A stretch of 64,000 bases of DNA from Kastovskya adunca ATA6-11-RM4 (GCA_019359445.1 JAHHHJ010000021.1:1-64000), one strand, 5' to 3'; positions 1 to 10,287 are shown, numbered from the stretch's first letter. A program made the numbers and translations. Notes: a model not told the origin generated them from the letters alone.

Positions 1-1
1 C

Positions 2-928
2 CGCCCCGATGTCTTAGATACCGCGTTGCTGCGTCCGGGACGCTTTGACCGTCAGGTGATGGTGGATGCACCAGACTTGAAAGGACGGGTGGGAATTTTG
101 GAAGTTCATGCTCGCAACAAGAAACTGTATCCCGAAGTATCCTTAGAAGCGATCGCCCGTCGTACCCCAGGTTTTACAGGGGCGGACTTGGCTAACCTCC
201 TCAACGAAGCGGCCATCCTGACGGCGCGTCGTCGCAAGGAGGCGATTTCGATGATGGAAGTCAACGACGCGGTTGACCGCGTGGTGGCGGGGATGGAAGG
301 TACTCCTTTAGTAGATAGCAAGAGCAAGCGCTTAATTGCTTATCACGAAGTCGGACATGCGGTAGTCGGCACAATGTTACGCCACCACGACCCCGTACAG
401 AAAGTCACCCTTATCCCACGCGGACAAGCACGCGGTTTGACTTGGTTTACCCCCAATGAAGAACAAGGATTAATTTCCAGAGCGCAATTGCTGGCACGCA
501 TCACTGCGGCATTAGGGGGTAGAGCCGCAGAAGAAGAGATTTTCGGCGATCCTGAAGTCACCACGGGTGCAGGTGGTGACTTGCAAACTGTCACATCCCT
601 GGCACGGCAAATGGTGACGCGCTTCGGGATGAGTGACTTGGGGCCTCTGTCCCTGGAAAGCCAATCAGGAGAAGTGTTTCTGGGTGGCGCACCCATGTCG
701 AGATCGGAACATTCTGAGGAAGTTGCGGCTCGGATTGATGAGCAGGTACGTACTATTGCTGGTCATTGCCACGAGCAAGCACGCCAGATTGTTCGCGATC
801 ACCGGAGAGTCATCGATCAGTTAGTGGAACTCTTGATTGAGAAAGAAACGATTGAGGGTGACGAGCTGCGGAACATCATTGATGCAGAGACTCAGATTGT
901 CGGAGAAGAGTTAGTCATTTCTAGTTAA
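2..928 (+). CDS. ftsH: ATP-dependent zinc metalloprotease FtsH, 3' part
   Basis: This is the C-terminal part of an FtsH protease, which degrades membrane and damaged proteins (in cyanobacteria notably photosystem II D1). The reading frame is open to the left edge, so the true start lies outside the window. The visible part begins in the second-region-of-homology of the AAA domain ([10 protein letters not shown]), continues through the AAA lid, and enters the M41 peptidase domain with the zinc motif HEVGH (codons at 344-358) and the downstream ligand Asp in GAGGDLQT (codon 578-580). The C-terminus is complete and ends in a normal stop. Missing are the transmembrane segments and Walker motifs. 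The hairpin at 971-1001 follows it. Which FtsH paralog this is cannot be told from the C-terminal part. Confidence 0.96.
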   Translation, partial: RPDVLDTALLRPGRFDRQVMVDAPDLKGRVGILEVHARNKKLYPEVSLEAIARRTPGFTGADLANLLNEAAILTARRRKEAISMMEVNDAVDRVVAGMEGTPLVDSKSKRLIAYHEVGHAVVGTMLRHHDPVQKVTLIPRGQARGLTWFTPNEEQGLISRAQLLARITAALGGRAAEEEIFGDPEVTTGAGGDLQTVTSLARQMVTRFGMSDLGPLSLESQSGEVFLGGAPMSRSEHSEEVAARIDEQVRTIAGHCHEQARQIVRDHRRVIDQLVELLIEKETIEGDELRNIIDAETQIVGEELVISS

Positions 929-970
929 ACTCCCTGCTGTCATGCAGGAATGCTGGAATGAAATTACTTA

Positions 971-1001
971 GTCGGGGCAAGGATACAATCCTTACCCCGA
1001 C
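971..1001 (+). terminator. stem-loop after ftsH
   Basis: A 14-bp inverted repeat with one mismatch (GTCGGGGcAAGGAT / ATCCTTaCCCCGAC) and a 3-nt loop sits 43 bp after the ftsH stop. There is no T-tract, so it may be a weak terminator or an mRNA-stabilising hairpin that serves the convergent gene as well. Confidence 0.5.
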
Positions 1002-1073
1002 TACTACTACTGGGCTATTCTCAACCTTAGCTGTAAAGAGTCCTCATCCATGTACTCATGGGCGAACTTGTTT

Positions 1074-1322
1074 CTATAGGGGTTGACCTACACCGACAGC
1101 TTGCAGTTGTTCTCGATTGGGTTTGCCAGTGAAAACCAGCGTGCCATTGATAGCGATCGCCGGAACTGCATTCACTCCATACTGTGCTGCTTTCTCTTGC
1201 CCTTCTCGTAAGTTATAGACTGAGACTTCGCAACTAGGGCAAGTGAGTTCTTGCACCAACTTTACTGTCTCATCGCAAAGGGGGCAGTCAGCCGTAAAAA
1301 TCTCAATTTGACGTTTTGCCAT
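1074..1322 (-). CDS. small thioredoxin/glutaredoxin-fold protein with two CxxC pairs
   Basis: An 82-residue protein with a thioredoxin-like fold: beta-strand IEIFTADCPLC with CxxC at Cys13/Cys16, and the cis-proline region NAVPAIAING with Pro54. A second pair CPSC (Cys28/Cys31) lies in the next strand region, which is unusual for a simple glutaredoxin. It probably acts as a small cytosolic thiol-disulfide exchanger or metal-handling protein; the substrate is unknown. It is transcribed towards ftsH and stands alone. The family resemblance (short thioredoxin-family proteins) is clear from the motifs, the exact role is not. Confidence 0.8.
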   Translation of the reverse strand: MAKRQIEIFTADCPLCDETVKLVQELTCPSCEVSVYNLREGQEKAAQYGVNAVPAIAINGTLVFTGKPNREQLQAVGVGQPL

Positions 1323-1684
1323 GATGTTCGCTGGATATACGGTAAGAATTTTTGGTCACTCCTATTGTTCACTCTCCATTCGGCTAGAGAGTCAAGGGTG
1401 AAAGCAAAATTTATTGCCAACGAATTTTCATAAAGTGGCTGCTTCCTTGAACGGTAAGGCGATCGCAACCTTATCTTTCAGTCGTAAGATGGCGGTAAGA
1501 CTTGGCAAGAGTTGGAATGAGTTTTTGCTGACTGAAGTGAAGGGGGAGTTATGACGCTTAGTAGAGGCGTGGGATGCCGCGTCTCTATGTGTCTTTAGGT
1601 TAACAACACTGAATTTTCTACTTTTATCAGTATTAAGATATTTAAATATTTAAACTGCTATACTCCTCCATCACTTATCAACTC
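1323..1684. other. intergenic region with a GTAGAGGCG-type inverted repeat
   Basis: No convincing gene. The segment 1561-1588 is an imperfect inverted repeat (GTAGAGGCG ... CGTCTCTAT) of a kind that recurs elsewhere in this window, for example after chlH. An AT-rich stretch at about 1600-1680 is the likely promoter area for the membrane protein that follows. Confidence 0.5.
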
Positions 1685-2068
1685 ATGCTGATAGAGATTT
1701 TGCCGTTTCGGTTTGAGCTAGATGCCACAGCGATCGCCGGGGCATCGTTGTGGTCGCTGGCGTTATATTTAAGCCTTTCGTCCCTTAAGCAATGGATTAT
1801 GGAGCAGCTTGATCGCTGGTTTAACTTTGCCGAGCGATCGCTTTATACCTCTGCTGAAGAATTTGAAAAAACCCGCAAAGCCAGAGAAGCGCAAAATGCC
1901 TTTTACGCCTCAGTTTTCAGCATTGTGCCGTTCCTAGGCTTTGGGAGCTTGTGCAACTACGGCGTCGAACTCACCCTCGGCGGGAGTTGGGCAATTAGCA
2001 TCGGGATTCTAGCCTGTGTGGGCTGCGGGGTTTATGAATTGGGGCGTCAAGATGGTCAATCTGGTTAA
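1685..2068 (+). CDS. hypothetical small membrane protein
   Basis: A 127-residue protein that I do not recognise. It has a hydrophobic N-terminal segment (about residues 15-35, ASLWSLALYLSLSSL), a charged amphipathic middle (residues 40-70, rich in E, K and R, FEKTRKAREAQNA), and two hydrophobic stretches near residues 74-90 and 95-118. This suggests two to three membrane passes with a cytosolic helical loop. The preceding 60 bp are AT-rich and the ATG start is the first in frame. It is flanked by unrelated genes, so context gives no clue to function. Confidence 0.6.
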   Translation: MLIEILPFRFELDATAIAGASLWSLALYLSLSSLKQWIMEQLDRWFNFAERSLYTSAEEFEKTRKAREAQNAFYASVFSIVPFLGFGSLCNYGVELTLGGSWAISIGILACVGCGVYELGRQDGQSG

Positions 2069-2131
2069 CAATTAGTTATGCCCCTTGAATCCATGGAGAG
2101 GGCAGTAATTGAAAATCCGTCTGTATGTAAG

Positions 2132-2677
2132 CTAAAATAACTTCTCTCCAAGACGACAATCATCTAGAAGTGCGTTGAGTTCTGCAACAACTTTCCCAGG
2201 ATTTCGACCTTTCAGGGGAGCAGCGAGCGCTGCTTCGTAGGGATTTTTTCCAGTTCGTCTAACTGCTGCGATCGCTTCTTTGTTAGATAATCCTCGCCCA
2301 CTGACTAACCAAGCGACTAAAACGTGTCCTGTGCGCCCAATACCACCAGAGCAATGAACCACTACTTTTTCACTGTGTTGGTTTGCAACTGCTAAGAACG
2401 GCAGAATTTCCTGGATAAGAGTGTCACGTTTAGCAAGCTGAAAATCCTCGATTGGTGCCCAACAAACCCGCTCCAGGCCATATACCTGTCGATAAACCCC
2501 AAGCAAATCTGAATAACGAGTGAGCTGAGTTTGGGGAAGCAAACAGCAAACGCGCTTGATGTCTTGCCCCTCCTGCATAAACTCAATCCATCGGTTGACC
2601 TGCTCATTGCTGTATCCAGGTCGAGCAGCACCAAACACGATTGATTCGTTTTCCGAAGCTGCAGCAAATTTGTACAT
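2132..2677 (-). CDS. dual-specificity / tyrosine phosphatase family protein
   Basis: A 181-residue cysteine-based phosphatase. The signature HCSGGIGRTG (HCx5R type; Cys109 nucleophile, Arg115 phosphate binder) is intact, and Asp78 in PIEDF is placed where the general acid loop should be. The family removes phosphate from Tyr/Ser/Thr or from phospho-metabolites; the substrate here is unknown. The ATG start is followed by a plausible globular domain with no signal peptide. It is monocistronic as far as the spacing shows, with 117 bp to the upstream LpxB-like gene on the same strand. A possible partner is a Ser/Thr kinase such as the one at 45 kb, but that is conjecture. Confidence 0.88.
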   Translation of the reverse strand: MYKFAAASENESIVFGAARPGYSNEQVNRWIEFMQEGQDIKRVCCLLPQTQLTRYSDLLGVYRQVYGLERVCWAPIEDFQLAKRDTLIQEILPFLAVANQHSEKVVVHCSGGIGRTGHVLVAWLVSGRGLSNKEAIAAVRRTGKNPYEAALAAPLKGRNPGKVVAELNALLDDCRLGEKLF

Positions 2678-2794
2678 ACTAGACTTGTCACATCGTTCAA
2701 CGACCAGTCCTAACCCTTAAGTTTTAACAACCTCTTTGTATACTGAACAGATCGCCTTAAAACCCTCTTGTTAACCTTGGCGAGCCTCTGCGTT

Positions 2795-4153
2795 TTAATC
2801 AAAATCGAGTACCTCCTGCACCAGTTGAGCGAGCTTTTGTGCTGCCCCTGGTTGTCCGCGAACTGCACGCAGACGCGATCGCATTTCCTCCAACTTCTCC
2901 GGGTGGTTAATAAAATCTATAATCTGCGCGGCAATAATTTCCGGCTCTAACCTGCCAACAAACTCTGGCACAATCTCGGATTGCGCCCAAATATTTGGCC
3001 AAGCAAATAAACGCCCCTGCCGCAAAACGAGCCAATTAATCAGCTTCGCCGCGCCAGAACCGATGCCAGGTAAACGCGCCAAAAGCCCCGGTAAGCCATC
3101 CCAAGACCGCATCGCATCAAGCTGTTGAGTCGGTAGTAAGACAAACATCGGTACCGCCAAGGAACCCAGTTCCGCCGTATTTGCCCCTACAGTTGTCACG
3201 CAGAGAGCACATTGAGACAGCAAATCATGGGCAGGAAACTTCGTCCACAGGTCTACACGCAAGCCTGTAGAAGTCTTGAGAAACGGTAATTCACCCGTCT
3301 CAGCCGCCGGAGTCACTAGTGCCGCATCTGCCCATCCCCATCGTTTAATGAGCAGATTTTGCAAGGGGTCGGCAAAACGCGCCAAGGTGGACAGAGTTAA
3401 AGTAGGAGCAACAGGAATGACAAAGCGAGTCTGGGGACACTGCTCGTGGATATATTCTGCTATTTTTAAAGCCAGTGGTACGCCTTGAGTGAGTTTGGCG
3501 GGTTTTGAACCGGGCAGCAATCCGATGAGTTGAGTCCGAGTCGGTGAGTCCTGGGGATGGAGTGTGGAGTTAGTGCCTTCTTTTTTGCATTCCGCCTTGG
3601 CTGAGTGTTGAGTGAGGACTGAGTTAGTGCCTTCGTTTTTTCCTTCTGCAACATCTGCCATCAAATCCCCTACCACGGTAAATTTGTCGGCGTATTTGGA
3701 TACCTTCTTGATCATTTCTGGCTTCATAACGCCAAAGCGGTCAATCCAAGCGTGCCAACGGGCATCCCACTCGGCATAGATAACTGTGCGATAACCGAGG
3801 CGTTTGCCAATTACAACACAAAAAAACTGATCGCCACCTAAGAAGACAACAACGCCGTTGTCGCGCCAATCCCAGTTTTCTGCGGTCTTTCCTTGTAAGA
3901 GAAAAGGGAAAAAATGCTCTGCCGCCTGAACTCTGTCTACTTCGGGATAAGAAAGCGCGATCGCTACCTCTTCTCCCGTAGCATTAGGACAAGGCGAAAG
4001 CACCACAGAAATGCGTACCAAGGAGCGATCATCTCCCAGTAGCTGCCGTAAAGCTTTCACAACGGGTCGCAGCCAGGTCGTTACTTCACCGGGGCCATTG
4101 GAGAGAATCAGAATATCAGTGGGTGGCACTAGTCCTACTCCTGCGATCGTCAT
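2795..4153 (-). CDS. LpxB-like glycosyltransferase with an in-frame repeat insertion
   Basis: A 452-residue protein related to lipid-A-disaccharide synthase (GT19-like). The N-terminus (DILILSNGPGEVTTWLRPVVKAL) is the usual donor-fold start, followed by GGDQFF and, in the C-terminal half, LLPGSKPAKL and TTVGANTAELGSLAVP, the typical nucleotide-sugar binding region. Residues about 168-205 are a hydrophilic, repetitive insertion (KNEGTNSVL ... KKEGTNSTL) encoded by two copies of a cyanobacterial intergenic-type repeat. This has been added in frame without breaking the gene. A paralog lies at 39387-40661. Cyanobacterial lipid A is atypical or lacking in many strains, so the acceptor is unclear. 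An ATG start is used. Confidence 0.8.
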   Translation of the reverse strand: MTIAGVGLVPPTDILILSNGPGEVTTWLRPVVKALRQLLGDDRSLVRISVVLSPCPNATGEEVAIALSYPEVDRVQAAEHFFPFLLQGKTAENWDWRDNGVVVFLGGDQFFCVVIGKRLGYRTVIYAEWDARWHAWIDRFGVMKPEMIKKVSKYADKFTVVGDLMADVAEGKNEGTNSVLTQHSAKAECKKEGTNSTLHPQDSPTRTQLIGLLPGSKPAKLTQGVPLALKIAEYIHEQCPQTRFVIPVAPTLTLSTLARFADPLQNLLIKRWGWADAALVTPAAETGELPFLKTSTGLRVDLWTKFPAHDLLSQCALCVTTVGANTAELGSLAVPMFVLLPTQQLDAMRSWDGLPGLLARLPGIGSGAAKLINWLVLRQGRLFAWPNIWAQSEIVPEFVGRLEPEIIAAQIIDFINHPEKLEEMRSRLRAVRGQPGAAQKLAQLVQEVLDFD

Positions 4154-4655
4154 TATCTATTGTGTGACTGTAGATAGTGGGGATCGTTTCCTCAATTCAT
4201 TTGTCCGTTGTTGAAGATTAGCAGTTTGTAGTGCTTCACAGCAGACAGCTATAGCAAAGCCCTTGCCGTTTGCGCCGCCTCCCCAAACAGGTAGCATCGG
4301 ATCAGAAACTTCGCTTTTGGTGGAGTGACTACTTCAAACTTTGTCAACTAATGTAAATAAATAACTCAAATTTCTTATCAAATTGTGTCAGATAGCCCCT
4401 CAAACGCCCATCTGCTAAGTATTTTTTGATAAAAACACTTCAGTTGCAACAACAGTACAGAGTCTAGAAGAATGAGTCAACAGAAGGTCTAAGTGTGAAG
4501 GATGAAGGATGAATATCAATCTCCTCAATGAATCGGGGGCTTGTCTACCGGGCCTCACCTCTTTTTTGTCCTTCCGACTTTGTCCTTTCTCATCCCTCAC
4601 TCTTTAAGCTCTCAACCAGTGAGTCGAGAACCCGCATAACAAGGAGCCCAACTGA
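4154..4655. other. intergenic region upstream of chlH
   Basis: About 500 bp between divergent genes. It contains AT-rich stretches at 4330-4440 and short direct repeats of the GAAGGATGAAG type at 4490-4512, with a pyrimidine-rich counterpart (TCATCCCTCACTC) near 4590-4603. It presumably carries the chlH promoter; I could not define boxes with confidence. Confidence 0.4.
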
Positions 4656-7600
4656 ATGTTTACTCACGTCAGGTCCACCATTCGACACATTGCCCCAGAG
4701 GCATTGCAGGGGCGGTCTTTACTCAAGGTGGTCTATGTCGTGCTAGAGCCACAGTATCAGAGTGCGCTATCAGCCGCTGTCCATTCGATTAATAACAACA
4801 ATCCCAACTTGGCAATTGAAATCAGCGGCTACCTGATCGAGGAACTGCGTGACCCAGAAAACTATGAAGGGTTTAAGCAGGAGATCGCTGAAGCCAATAT
4901 TTTTATCGGTTCGCTAATTTTTATTGAAGATTTGGCAGATAAGGTCGTAGCAGCAGTGGAACCGCACCGCGATCGCCTTGATGCGGCGGTGGTGTTTCCC
5001 TCAATGCCGCAAGTGATGCGCCTCAACAAGCTGGGCAGCTTCTCAATGGCACAGCTAGGTCAATCAAAAAGTGCGATCGCTCAATTCATGCGTAAGCGCA
5101 AGGAGAAGTCCGGCGCTTCCTTCCAAGACGGGATGCTGAAGCTATTGCAGACGCTACCCAAAGTCCTGAAGTACCTGCCGATGGACAAAGCCCAGGATGC
5201 CCGCAACTTCATGCTCAGTTTCCAGTACTGGCTAGGCGGTTCTTCGGAAAACCTGGAAAACTTCTTGGTGATGCTAGCCGATAAGTACGTCTTCAAAGGA
5301 CGGCAACTGAGCTTCCGGGAACCCGTTGTCTACCCGGATATGGGGATTTGGCACCCCCTTGCGCCGCAAATGTTTGAAGATATCAAAGAGTACTTCAACT
5401 GGTACAACTCCCGCCGGGATATCTCGGCAGATTTGAAAGACCCCTTGGCTCCTTGCGTCGGTTTGGTGCTGCAACGCACTCACCTGGTTACGGGAGATGA
5501 TGCCCACTATGTGGCAATGGTGCAGGAACTCGAAGCGATGGGCGCACGGGTGATTGCTGTCTTTGCTGGGGGTCTGGACTTCTCCAAGCCCATTGAGGCT
5601 TACTTCTTTGACAAAAGTAACGGGGGACAAGGAGAGACAAGCACCGCCATCATCGATGTTGTTGTCTCCCTCACAGGCTTTGCCTTAGTAGGTGGCCCAG
5701 CACGACAAGACCATCCCAAGGCAATTGACGCCCTGAAGCGGTTGAACCGTCCCTACATGGTTGCCCTGCCCTTGGTATTCCAAACCACAGAAGAGTGGGA
5801 AGATAGCGACTTAGGACTCCACCCGATACAAGTGGCATTGCAGATAGCAATTCCTGAACTTGATGGCGCGATTGAGCCGATCATTGTCTCAGGACGAGAT
5901 GGGACAACCGGAAAAGCGATCGCCCTGCAAGACCGCATTGAAGCCGTTGCCCAACGAGCATTGAAGTGGGCAAACCTGCGCCGCAAGCCGAAACTGGATA
6001 AGAAAGTTGCCATTACCGTGTTCAGCTTCCCCCCAGATAAAGGCAACGTCGGGACAGCCGCTTACCTGGATGTCTTTGGCTCTATCTACACAGTAATGGA
6101 AGCCTTGCAGCACAACGGCTACGATGTGCAAGGTTTGCCTGAGTCAGCAGAAATGCTGATGCAAGAAGTCATTCACGATGCCCAAGCCCAATACAGTAGC
6201 CCAGAGCTGAATATCGCCTACAAAATGTCGGTACCAGAGTACGAAGAAATGACCCCCTACTCTGGGCGCTTAGAAGAGAACTGGGGGCCACCGCCAGGAC
6301 ATCTCAACAGCGATGGCGAAAATCTCTTGGTGTACGGCAAGCAATTCGGCAATATCTTCATCGGCGTGCAACCCACCTTTGGCTATGAAGGCGACCCCAT
6401 GCGGCTATTGTTCTCCCGTTCTGCTAGCCCACATCATGGTTTTGCCGCTTACTACACCTACTTAGAGCAAATCTGGAAAGCCGACGCTGTGCTGCACTTC
6501 GGAACTCACGGTTCTCTGGAATTCATGCCGGGTAAGCAAATGGGGATGTCGGGAGAATGTTACCCCGATAACCTGATTGGCTCAACACCTAACCTCTACT
6601 ACTACGCGGCAAACAACCCCAGCGAGGCAACCATTGCCAAGCGTCGCAGCTATGCGGAGACGATTTCCTACCTGACACCTCCGGCGGAGAATGCGGGTTT
6701 GTATAAGGGGTTAAAGGAACTCAGCGAGTTAATTGCTTCTTACCAAACCCTGAAAGATACCGGACGCGGCGTCCCGATTGCGAACACAATTATGGACAAG
6801 TGCCGCCTGGTAAATCTGGATAAGGATATCGAACTATCCGAAAAAGATGCCAGAGATATGACCACTCTTGAGCGGGATACGCTTGTTGGTTTGGTGTATA
6901 AGAAGTTGATGGAGATTGAGTCGCGCTTGTTGCCTTGTGGCTTGCATGTGATTGGGAAACCGCCAAGTGCAGAAGAAGCGATCGCCACTTTGGTCAATAT
7001 CGCTAGCCTCGACCGTGCGGAAGAAGAAATTCAAAGCCTCCCCCGCATCCTTGCTAACAGCCTGGGGCGCGACATTGAGGAGATCTACCACAACAACGAC
7101 AAAGGCATCTTAGAAGATGTGCAGTTGTTGCAAGACATCACAATGGCAACCCGCGCCTCTGTAGGTGCTCTCGTTCAAGCCCAAGCAGACGCCGATGGTC
7201 GGGTGTCCAAAGTCTCCAAGCTCAACTTCTTCAACATGGGCAAAAAAGAGCCTTGGATTGAAGCCCTCCATAACCTGGAATACAAACAGGTAGACCCCCA
7301 ACCCCTCAAGCCCCTATTTGAGTACCTGGAGTTCTGCCTACAGCAAATCGTTGCCGATAACGAACTCGGTGCGCTGCTCAAAGCCCTAGAAGGCGAGTAC
7401 GTCATCCCTGGGCCCGGCGGCGATCCCATCCGGAACCCCGACGTTCTCCCCACAGGCAAGAACATCCACGCCCTCGACCCGCAATCCATCCCCACCACCG
7501 CTGCGGTTGTGGCAGCTAAAGTAGTAGTCGATCGCTTGCTAGATCGACAACGGGCTGAGAATAACGGCGCTTACCCCGAAACTATCGCCTGCGTCCTCTG

Positions 7601-8642
7601 GGGAACCGACAACATCAAAACCTACGGCGAATCCCTAGCCCAAATCATGTGGATGATCGGCGCTAAACCTGTAGCAGATGCCCTTGGTCGCGTCAACAAG
7701 CTAGAACTGGTTCCTTTAGAAGAGTTGGGTCGTCCTCGGATTGACGTAGTCATTAACTGTTCTGGTGTCTTCCGCGACTTGTTCATCAACCAAATGAACC
7801 TCCTTGATCAAGGCGTGAAAATGGCAGCAGAGGCAGATGAACCGTTGGAAATGAACTTTGTCCGCAAGCACGCCTTGCAACAGGCGTCTGAAATGGGCAT
7901 CAACCTACGGCAAGCTGCCACCCGCGTCTTCTCCAATGCCTCCGGTTCCTATGCCTCTAACGTCAACCTAGCGGTAGAAAACAGCACCTGGGAAAGCGAA
8001 TCAGAGTTGCAGGATATGTACCTGACTCGTAAATCTTTTGCCTTCAGTGCCGATAATCCTGGGATGATGGGACAAGACCGGAAGATTTTTGAGGCAGCCC
8101 TCAAAACCGCCGATGTCACCTTCCAAAATCTCGACTCGTCCGAGATTAGCCTGACAGACGTTTCCCACTACTTCGACTCTGACCCGACTAAGGTTGTCGC
8201 CAGTCTGCGGGATGATGGTACAGCTCCCACCTCCTACATTGCCGACACCACCACGGCAAATGCCCAAGTCCGCACCCTCTCGGAAACCGTGCGTCTAGAT
8301 GCGCGGACTAAGCTACTGAATCCCAAGTGGTACGAGGGAATGCTCAATCACGGCTACGAGGGAGTACGGGAAATCTCCAAGCGCCTCGTCAATACGATGG
8401 GTTGGTCAGCTACTGCTGGTGCTGTTGATAACTGGGTGTATGAGGACGTTAACACCACCTTCATCGAAGATGAAGAAATGCAGAAGCGACTAATGAACCT
8501 CAACCCCAATTCGTTCCGCAAGATGGTTTCGACCTTGCTAGAAGTCAATGGTCGCGGCTATTGGGAAACCAGTGAAAACAACTTAGACCGCCTGCGGGAG
8601 TTGTATCAGGAGGTTGAAGACCGGATTGAAGGGATTGAATAG
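4656..8642 (+). CDS. chlH: magnesium chelatase subunit H
   Basis: A 1328-residue ChlH, the large porphyrin-binding subunit of magnesium chelatase. With ChlI and ChlD it inserts Mg2+ into protoporphyrin IX, the first committed step of chlorophyll synthesis, using ATP. The length matches the family (about 1,330 residues). Recognisable blocks are the N-terminal chelatase H domain ([16 protein letters not shown]), the CobN/Mg-chelatase core with [15 protein letters not shown] (about residues 625-640), and the C-terminal region with [14 protein letters not shown] and [19 protein letters not shown]. No frameshift or truncation is seen. ChlI and ChlD are not in this window, as is common in cyanobacteria. 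The hairpin at 8664-8692 probably ends the transcript. Confidence 0.98.
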   Translation: MFTHVRSTIRHIAPEALQGRSLLKVVYVVLEPQYQSALSAAVHSINNNNPNLAIEISGYLIEELRDPENYEGFKQEIAEANIFIGSLIFIEDLADKVVAAVEPHRDRLDAAVVFPSMPQVMRLNKLGSFSMAQLGQSKSAIAQFMRKRKEKSGASFQDGMLKLLQTLPKVLKYLPMDKAQDARNFMLSFQYWLGGSSENLENFLVMLADKYVFKGRQLSFREPVVYPDMGIWHPLAPQMFEDIKEYFNWYNSRRDISADLKDPLAPCVGLVLQRTHLVTGDDAHYVAMVQELEAMGARVIAVFAGGLDFSKPIEAYFFDKSNGGQGETSTAIIDVVVSLTGFALVGGPARQDHPKAIDALKRLNRPYMVALPLVFQTTEEWEDSDLGLHPIQVALQIAIPELDGAIEPIIVSGRDGTTGKAIALQDRIEAVAQRALKWANLRRKPKLDKKVAITVFSFPPDKGNVGTAAYLDVFGSIYTVMEALQHNGYDVQGLPESAEMLMQEVIHDAQAQYSSPELNIAYKMSVPEYEEMTPYSGRLEENWGPPPGHLNSDGENLLVYGKQFGNIFIGVQPTFGYEGDPMRLLFSRSASPHHGFAAYYTYLEQIWKADAVLHFGTHGSLEFMPGKQMGMSGECYPDNLIGSTPNLYYYAANNPSEATIAKRRSYAETISYLTPPAENAGLYKGLKELSELIASYQTLKDTGRGVPIANTIMDKCRLVNLDKDIELSEKDARDMTTLERDTLVGLVYKKLMEIESRLLPCGLHVIGKPPSAEEAIATLVNIASLDRAEEEIQSLPRILANSLGRDIEEIYHNNDKGILEDVQLLQDITMATRASVGALVQAQADADGRVSKVSKLNFFNMGKKEPWIEALHNLEYKQVDPQPLKPLFEYLEFCLQQIVADNELGALLKALEGEYVIPGPGGDPIRNPDVLPTGKNIHALDPQSIPTTAAVVAAKVVVDRLLDRQRAENNGAYPETIACVLWGTDNIKTYGESLAQIMWMIGAKPVADALGRVNKLELVPLEELGRPRIDVVINCSGVFRDLFINQMNLLDQGVKMAAEADEPLEMNFVRKHALQQASEMGINLRQAATRVFSNASGSYASNVNLAVENSTWESESELQDMYLTRKSFAFSADNPGMMGQDRKIFEAALKTADVTFQNLDSSEISLTDVSHYFDSDPTKVVASLRDDGTAPTSYIADTTTANAQVRTLSETVRLDARTKLLNPKWYEGMLNHGYEGVREISKRLVNTMGWSATAGAVDNWVYEDVNTTFIEDEEMQKRLMNLNPNSFRKMVSTLLEVNGRGYWETSENNLDRLRELYQEVEDRIEGIE

Positions 8643-8663
8643 TTGGTAACTTAAACCCTTGTT

Positions 8664-8692
8664 GTAGAGACGTTCCGGCGGAGCGTCTCTAC
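8664..8692 (+). terminator. inverted repeat after chlH
   Basis: GTAGAGACG and CGTCTCTAC form a perfect 9-bp stem around TTCCGGCGGAG, itself partly self-complementary, 21 bp after the chlH stop. It is followed by TATTATTT. It belongs to a dispersed repeat family also seen at 1561-1588. Confidence 0.6.
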
Positions 8693-8725
8693 TATTATTT
8701 AGATAATCCAAACTTCCAAATCGGT

Positions 8726-9301
8726 ATGACTGCCCTAACCGTCAACCTCAAATCGATTATTGAACTGACAGACGAGCAATTTTATCAGTTATGTCAGGAC
8801 AACGAAAATCTCAGATTTGAACGCACTGCCACAGGGAAATTAATTATTATGCCACCTGCCGGAGGAGAAACCAGCAACCGCAATGGTAGGCTAAATCAGC
8901 AGTTATTTAATTGGGCAGATGCAGACGGAACCGGGATTGCCTTCGATTCATCTGGTGGTTTTAAACTACCATTAGGTGCGGATCGTTCTCCTGATGCTTC
9001 CTGGGTAAAAATGGAGCGCTGGAATACTCTGACGCCTGAGCAACAAAAGAAATTTCTTCCTCTTTGCCCGGATTTTGTAGTTGAGTTACTTTCTCCGAGC
9101 GATAGCTTGAAAGAAACTCAGGAGAAGATGAAGGAGTATTTAGATAATGGTATTCGTTTGGGTTGGTTAATTAATCGCAAATTTAGGCAAGTAGAAATCT
9201 ATCGTAAAGGACAAGAGGTAGAGGTACTGGAAAATCCTGCTATCCTATCAGGAGAAACAGTTTTGCCTGGATTTGTGTTAAATCTCGAATCCATTTGGTA
9301 A
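8726..9301 (+). CDS. Uma2 family endonuclease-like protein (DUF820)
   Basis: A 191-residue Uma2/DUF820 protein with a PD-(D/E)xK-like restriction-endonuclease fold. Visible are the LTDEQFYQLCQDNENLRFERT start, the core RSPDASWV (Asp), the strand CPDFVVELLSPSD (Glu), and the following KMKEYLDNGIRLGWLI helix-strand. Such proteins occur in many copies in cyanobacterial genomes and their function is not firmly known. It lies 83 bp after chlH and is convergent with the next gene. Another member is at 31192-31746. Confidence 0.9.
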   Translation: MTALTVNLKSIIELTDEQFYQLCQDNENLRFERTATGKLIIMPPAGGETSNRNGRLNQQLFNWADADGTGIAFDSSGGFKLPLGADRSPDASWVKMERWNTLTPEQQKKFLPLCPDFVVELLSPSDSLKETQEKMKEYLDNGIRLGWLINRKFRQVEIYRKGQEVEVLENPAILSGETVLPGFVLNLESIW

Positions 9302-9308
9302 TTGTAAT

Positions 9309-9968
9309 CTACTCATTCTGTTGATGCGTCAGCTCTTGATAAGCTGTTGCTGCATCTCTCATGTACTGGTACTCTTCCCTAATCGTTCGGTACTTTGAAT
9401 CAAAAGCTAACCTGTTGTCTCGAATGTTGTCAGGATTGTAGCCAGCAATCTGAATTCCAATTAAACCTTCATTAATTAGATGAATGTAAATATTTTTAAG
9501 TTGCTTGGCTTTTATTAACAAATTTTCTATCTGTACTAAAGCTTTCTCATAGAGTTCTAGTTGATTAGAGTACAGTTCAGAAGCTGATACTAAATCTGCT
9601 AAATCATTAACTTTGTTATATTGCTCTTCAAGGCTGAAAATCTCTTCCTCAATTTGTAAGTGTTCTTTGATGAGAGGAGCTAACTCTTTTGCGGCTCTCA
9701 GTGTGATATCATTTTGCTCTATTTCAAAATTTGGAATATCAATCTCATCTAAGCTATGCCAAGAAAAGATGTACTCTATAACACCAGCTATCTTTAATCT
9801 AGGAAAAATTACCTTAACTTTATATCGCTCCCCAACTTCCTGAGGAATACCATAGTTTTTTAAACACAGATTAGAAGCTCGTTCTTCGACTCCATTTACT
9901 ACAATAATGTCACTGTTAAGGACTTTTTTGATTTTTTGATTTCGCCTAAAAAATAAGTTTTCCAGCAT
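9309..9968 (-). CDS. hypothetical coiled-coil protein
   Basis: A 219-residue protein that I do not recognise. Its first 80 residues are a mixed alpha/beta region beginning MLENLFFRRNQKIKK. From about residue 95 to 165 it is strongly helical with heptad-like spacing (EEEIFSLEEQYNKVNDL ... LYEKALVQIENLL), suggesting a coiled coil. No signal peptide or membrane segment is present. Codon use is AT-rich (many TTA, AAA, ATT) compared with its neighbours, and it lies beside a degraded HicB relic, both of which suggest an accessory gene. It is convergent with the Uma2 gene, with 7 bp between the stops. Confidence 0.6.
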   Translation of the reverse strand: MLENLFFRRNQKIKKVLNSDIIVVNGVEERASNLCLKNYGIPQEVGERYKVKVIFPRLKIAGVIEYIFSWHSLDEIDIPNFEIEQNDITLRAAKELAPLIKEHLQIEEEIFSLEEQYNKVNDLADLVSASELYSNQLELYEKALVQIENLLIKAKQLKNIYIHLINEGLIGIQIAGYNPDNIRDNRLAFDSKYRTIREEYQYMRDAATAYQELTHQQNE

Positions 9969-10030
9969 TTCTAAAGCACCAAATACTGCACAATATTAAA
10001 AGTCTTGAGTGACTTCTGCTAATTTTTAGA

Positions 10031-10265
10031 TTGTATCGCTACTTTAATGAAATCATCCTCTACTGGAGTGAAGAAGACTAAGTATTTATAGCCGAAGTAC
10101 CAGGATTACCAGGTTGCGCTGCTGATGGCGAAAATTATCAACAAGCACTGCAAAATGTAGAAGTTATTATGCTCCGAGTCGAATGAGACTGCCAAGGAGT
10201 TAGGGCGTTCGATTTCTGAACCGAAAGATCGCTTGATGTTCGCCTATATAAAGACTGAAGAGTAA
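10031..10265 (+). pseudogene. HicB-family antitoxin relic (nonsense mutation plus frameshift)
   Basis: Reading from about 10031 gives YRYFNEIILYWSEED, then an in-frame TAA at 10079-10081 (CAA would restore Gln), then VFIAEVPGLPGCAADGE and NYQQALQNVEVIM. The match then moves to another frame at about 10175-10182 and continues as NETAKELGRSISEPKDRLMFA to a stop at 10263-10265. The order AEVPGLPGCAADGE, then NVEVI, then TAKELGR, then EPK.RLM is the standard layout of the HicB antitoxin of type II HicAB systems. The start codon is lost and no hicA toxin is present on either side. It is therefore a dead antitoxin fragment. Confidence 0.85.
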
Positions 10266-10287
10266 TTGCGTTTCTGTTTTGGTGGAT

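Noticed and set aside
4415-4746. Short open frames before chlH
   Set aside because: They overlap repeats and the chlH start, and lack ribosome binding sites and family features.
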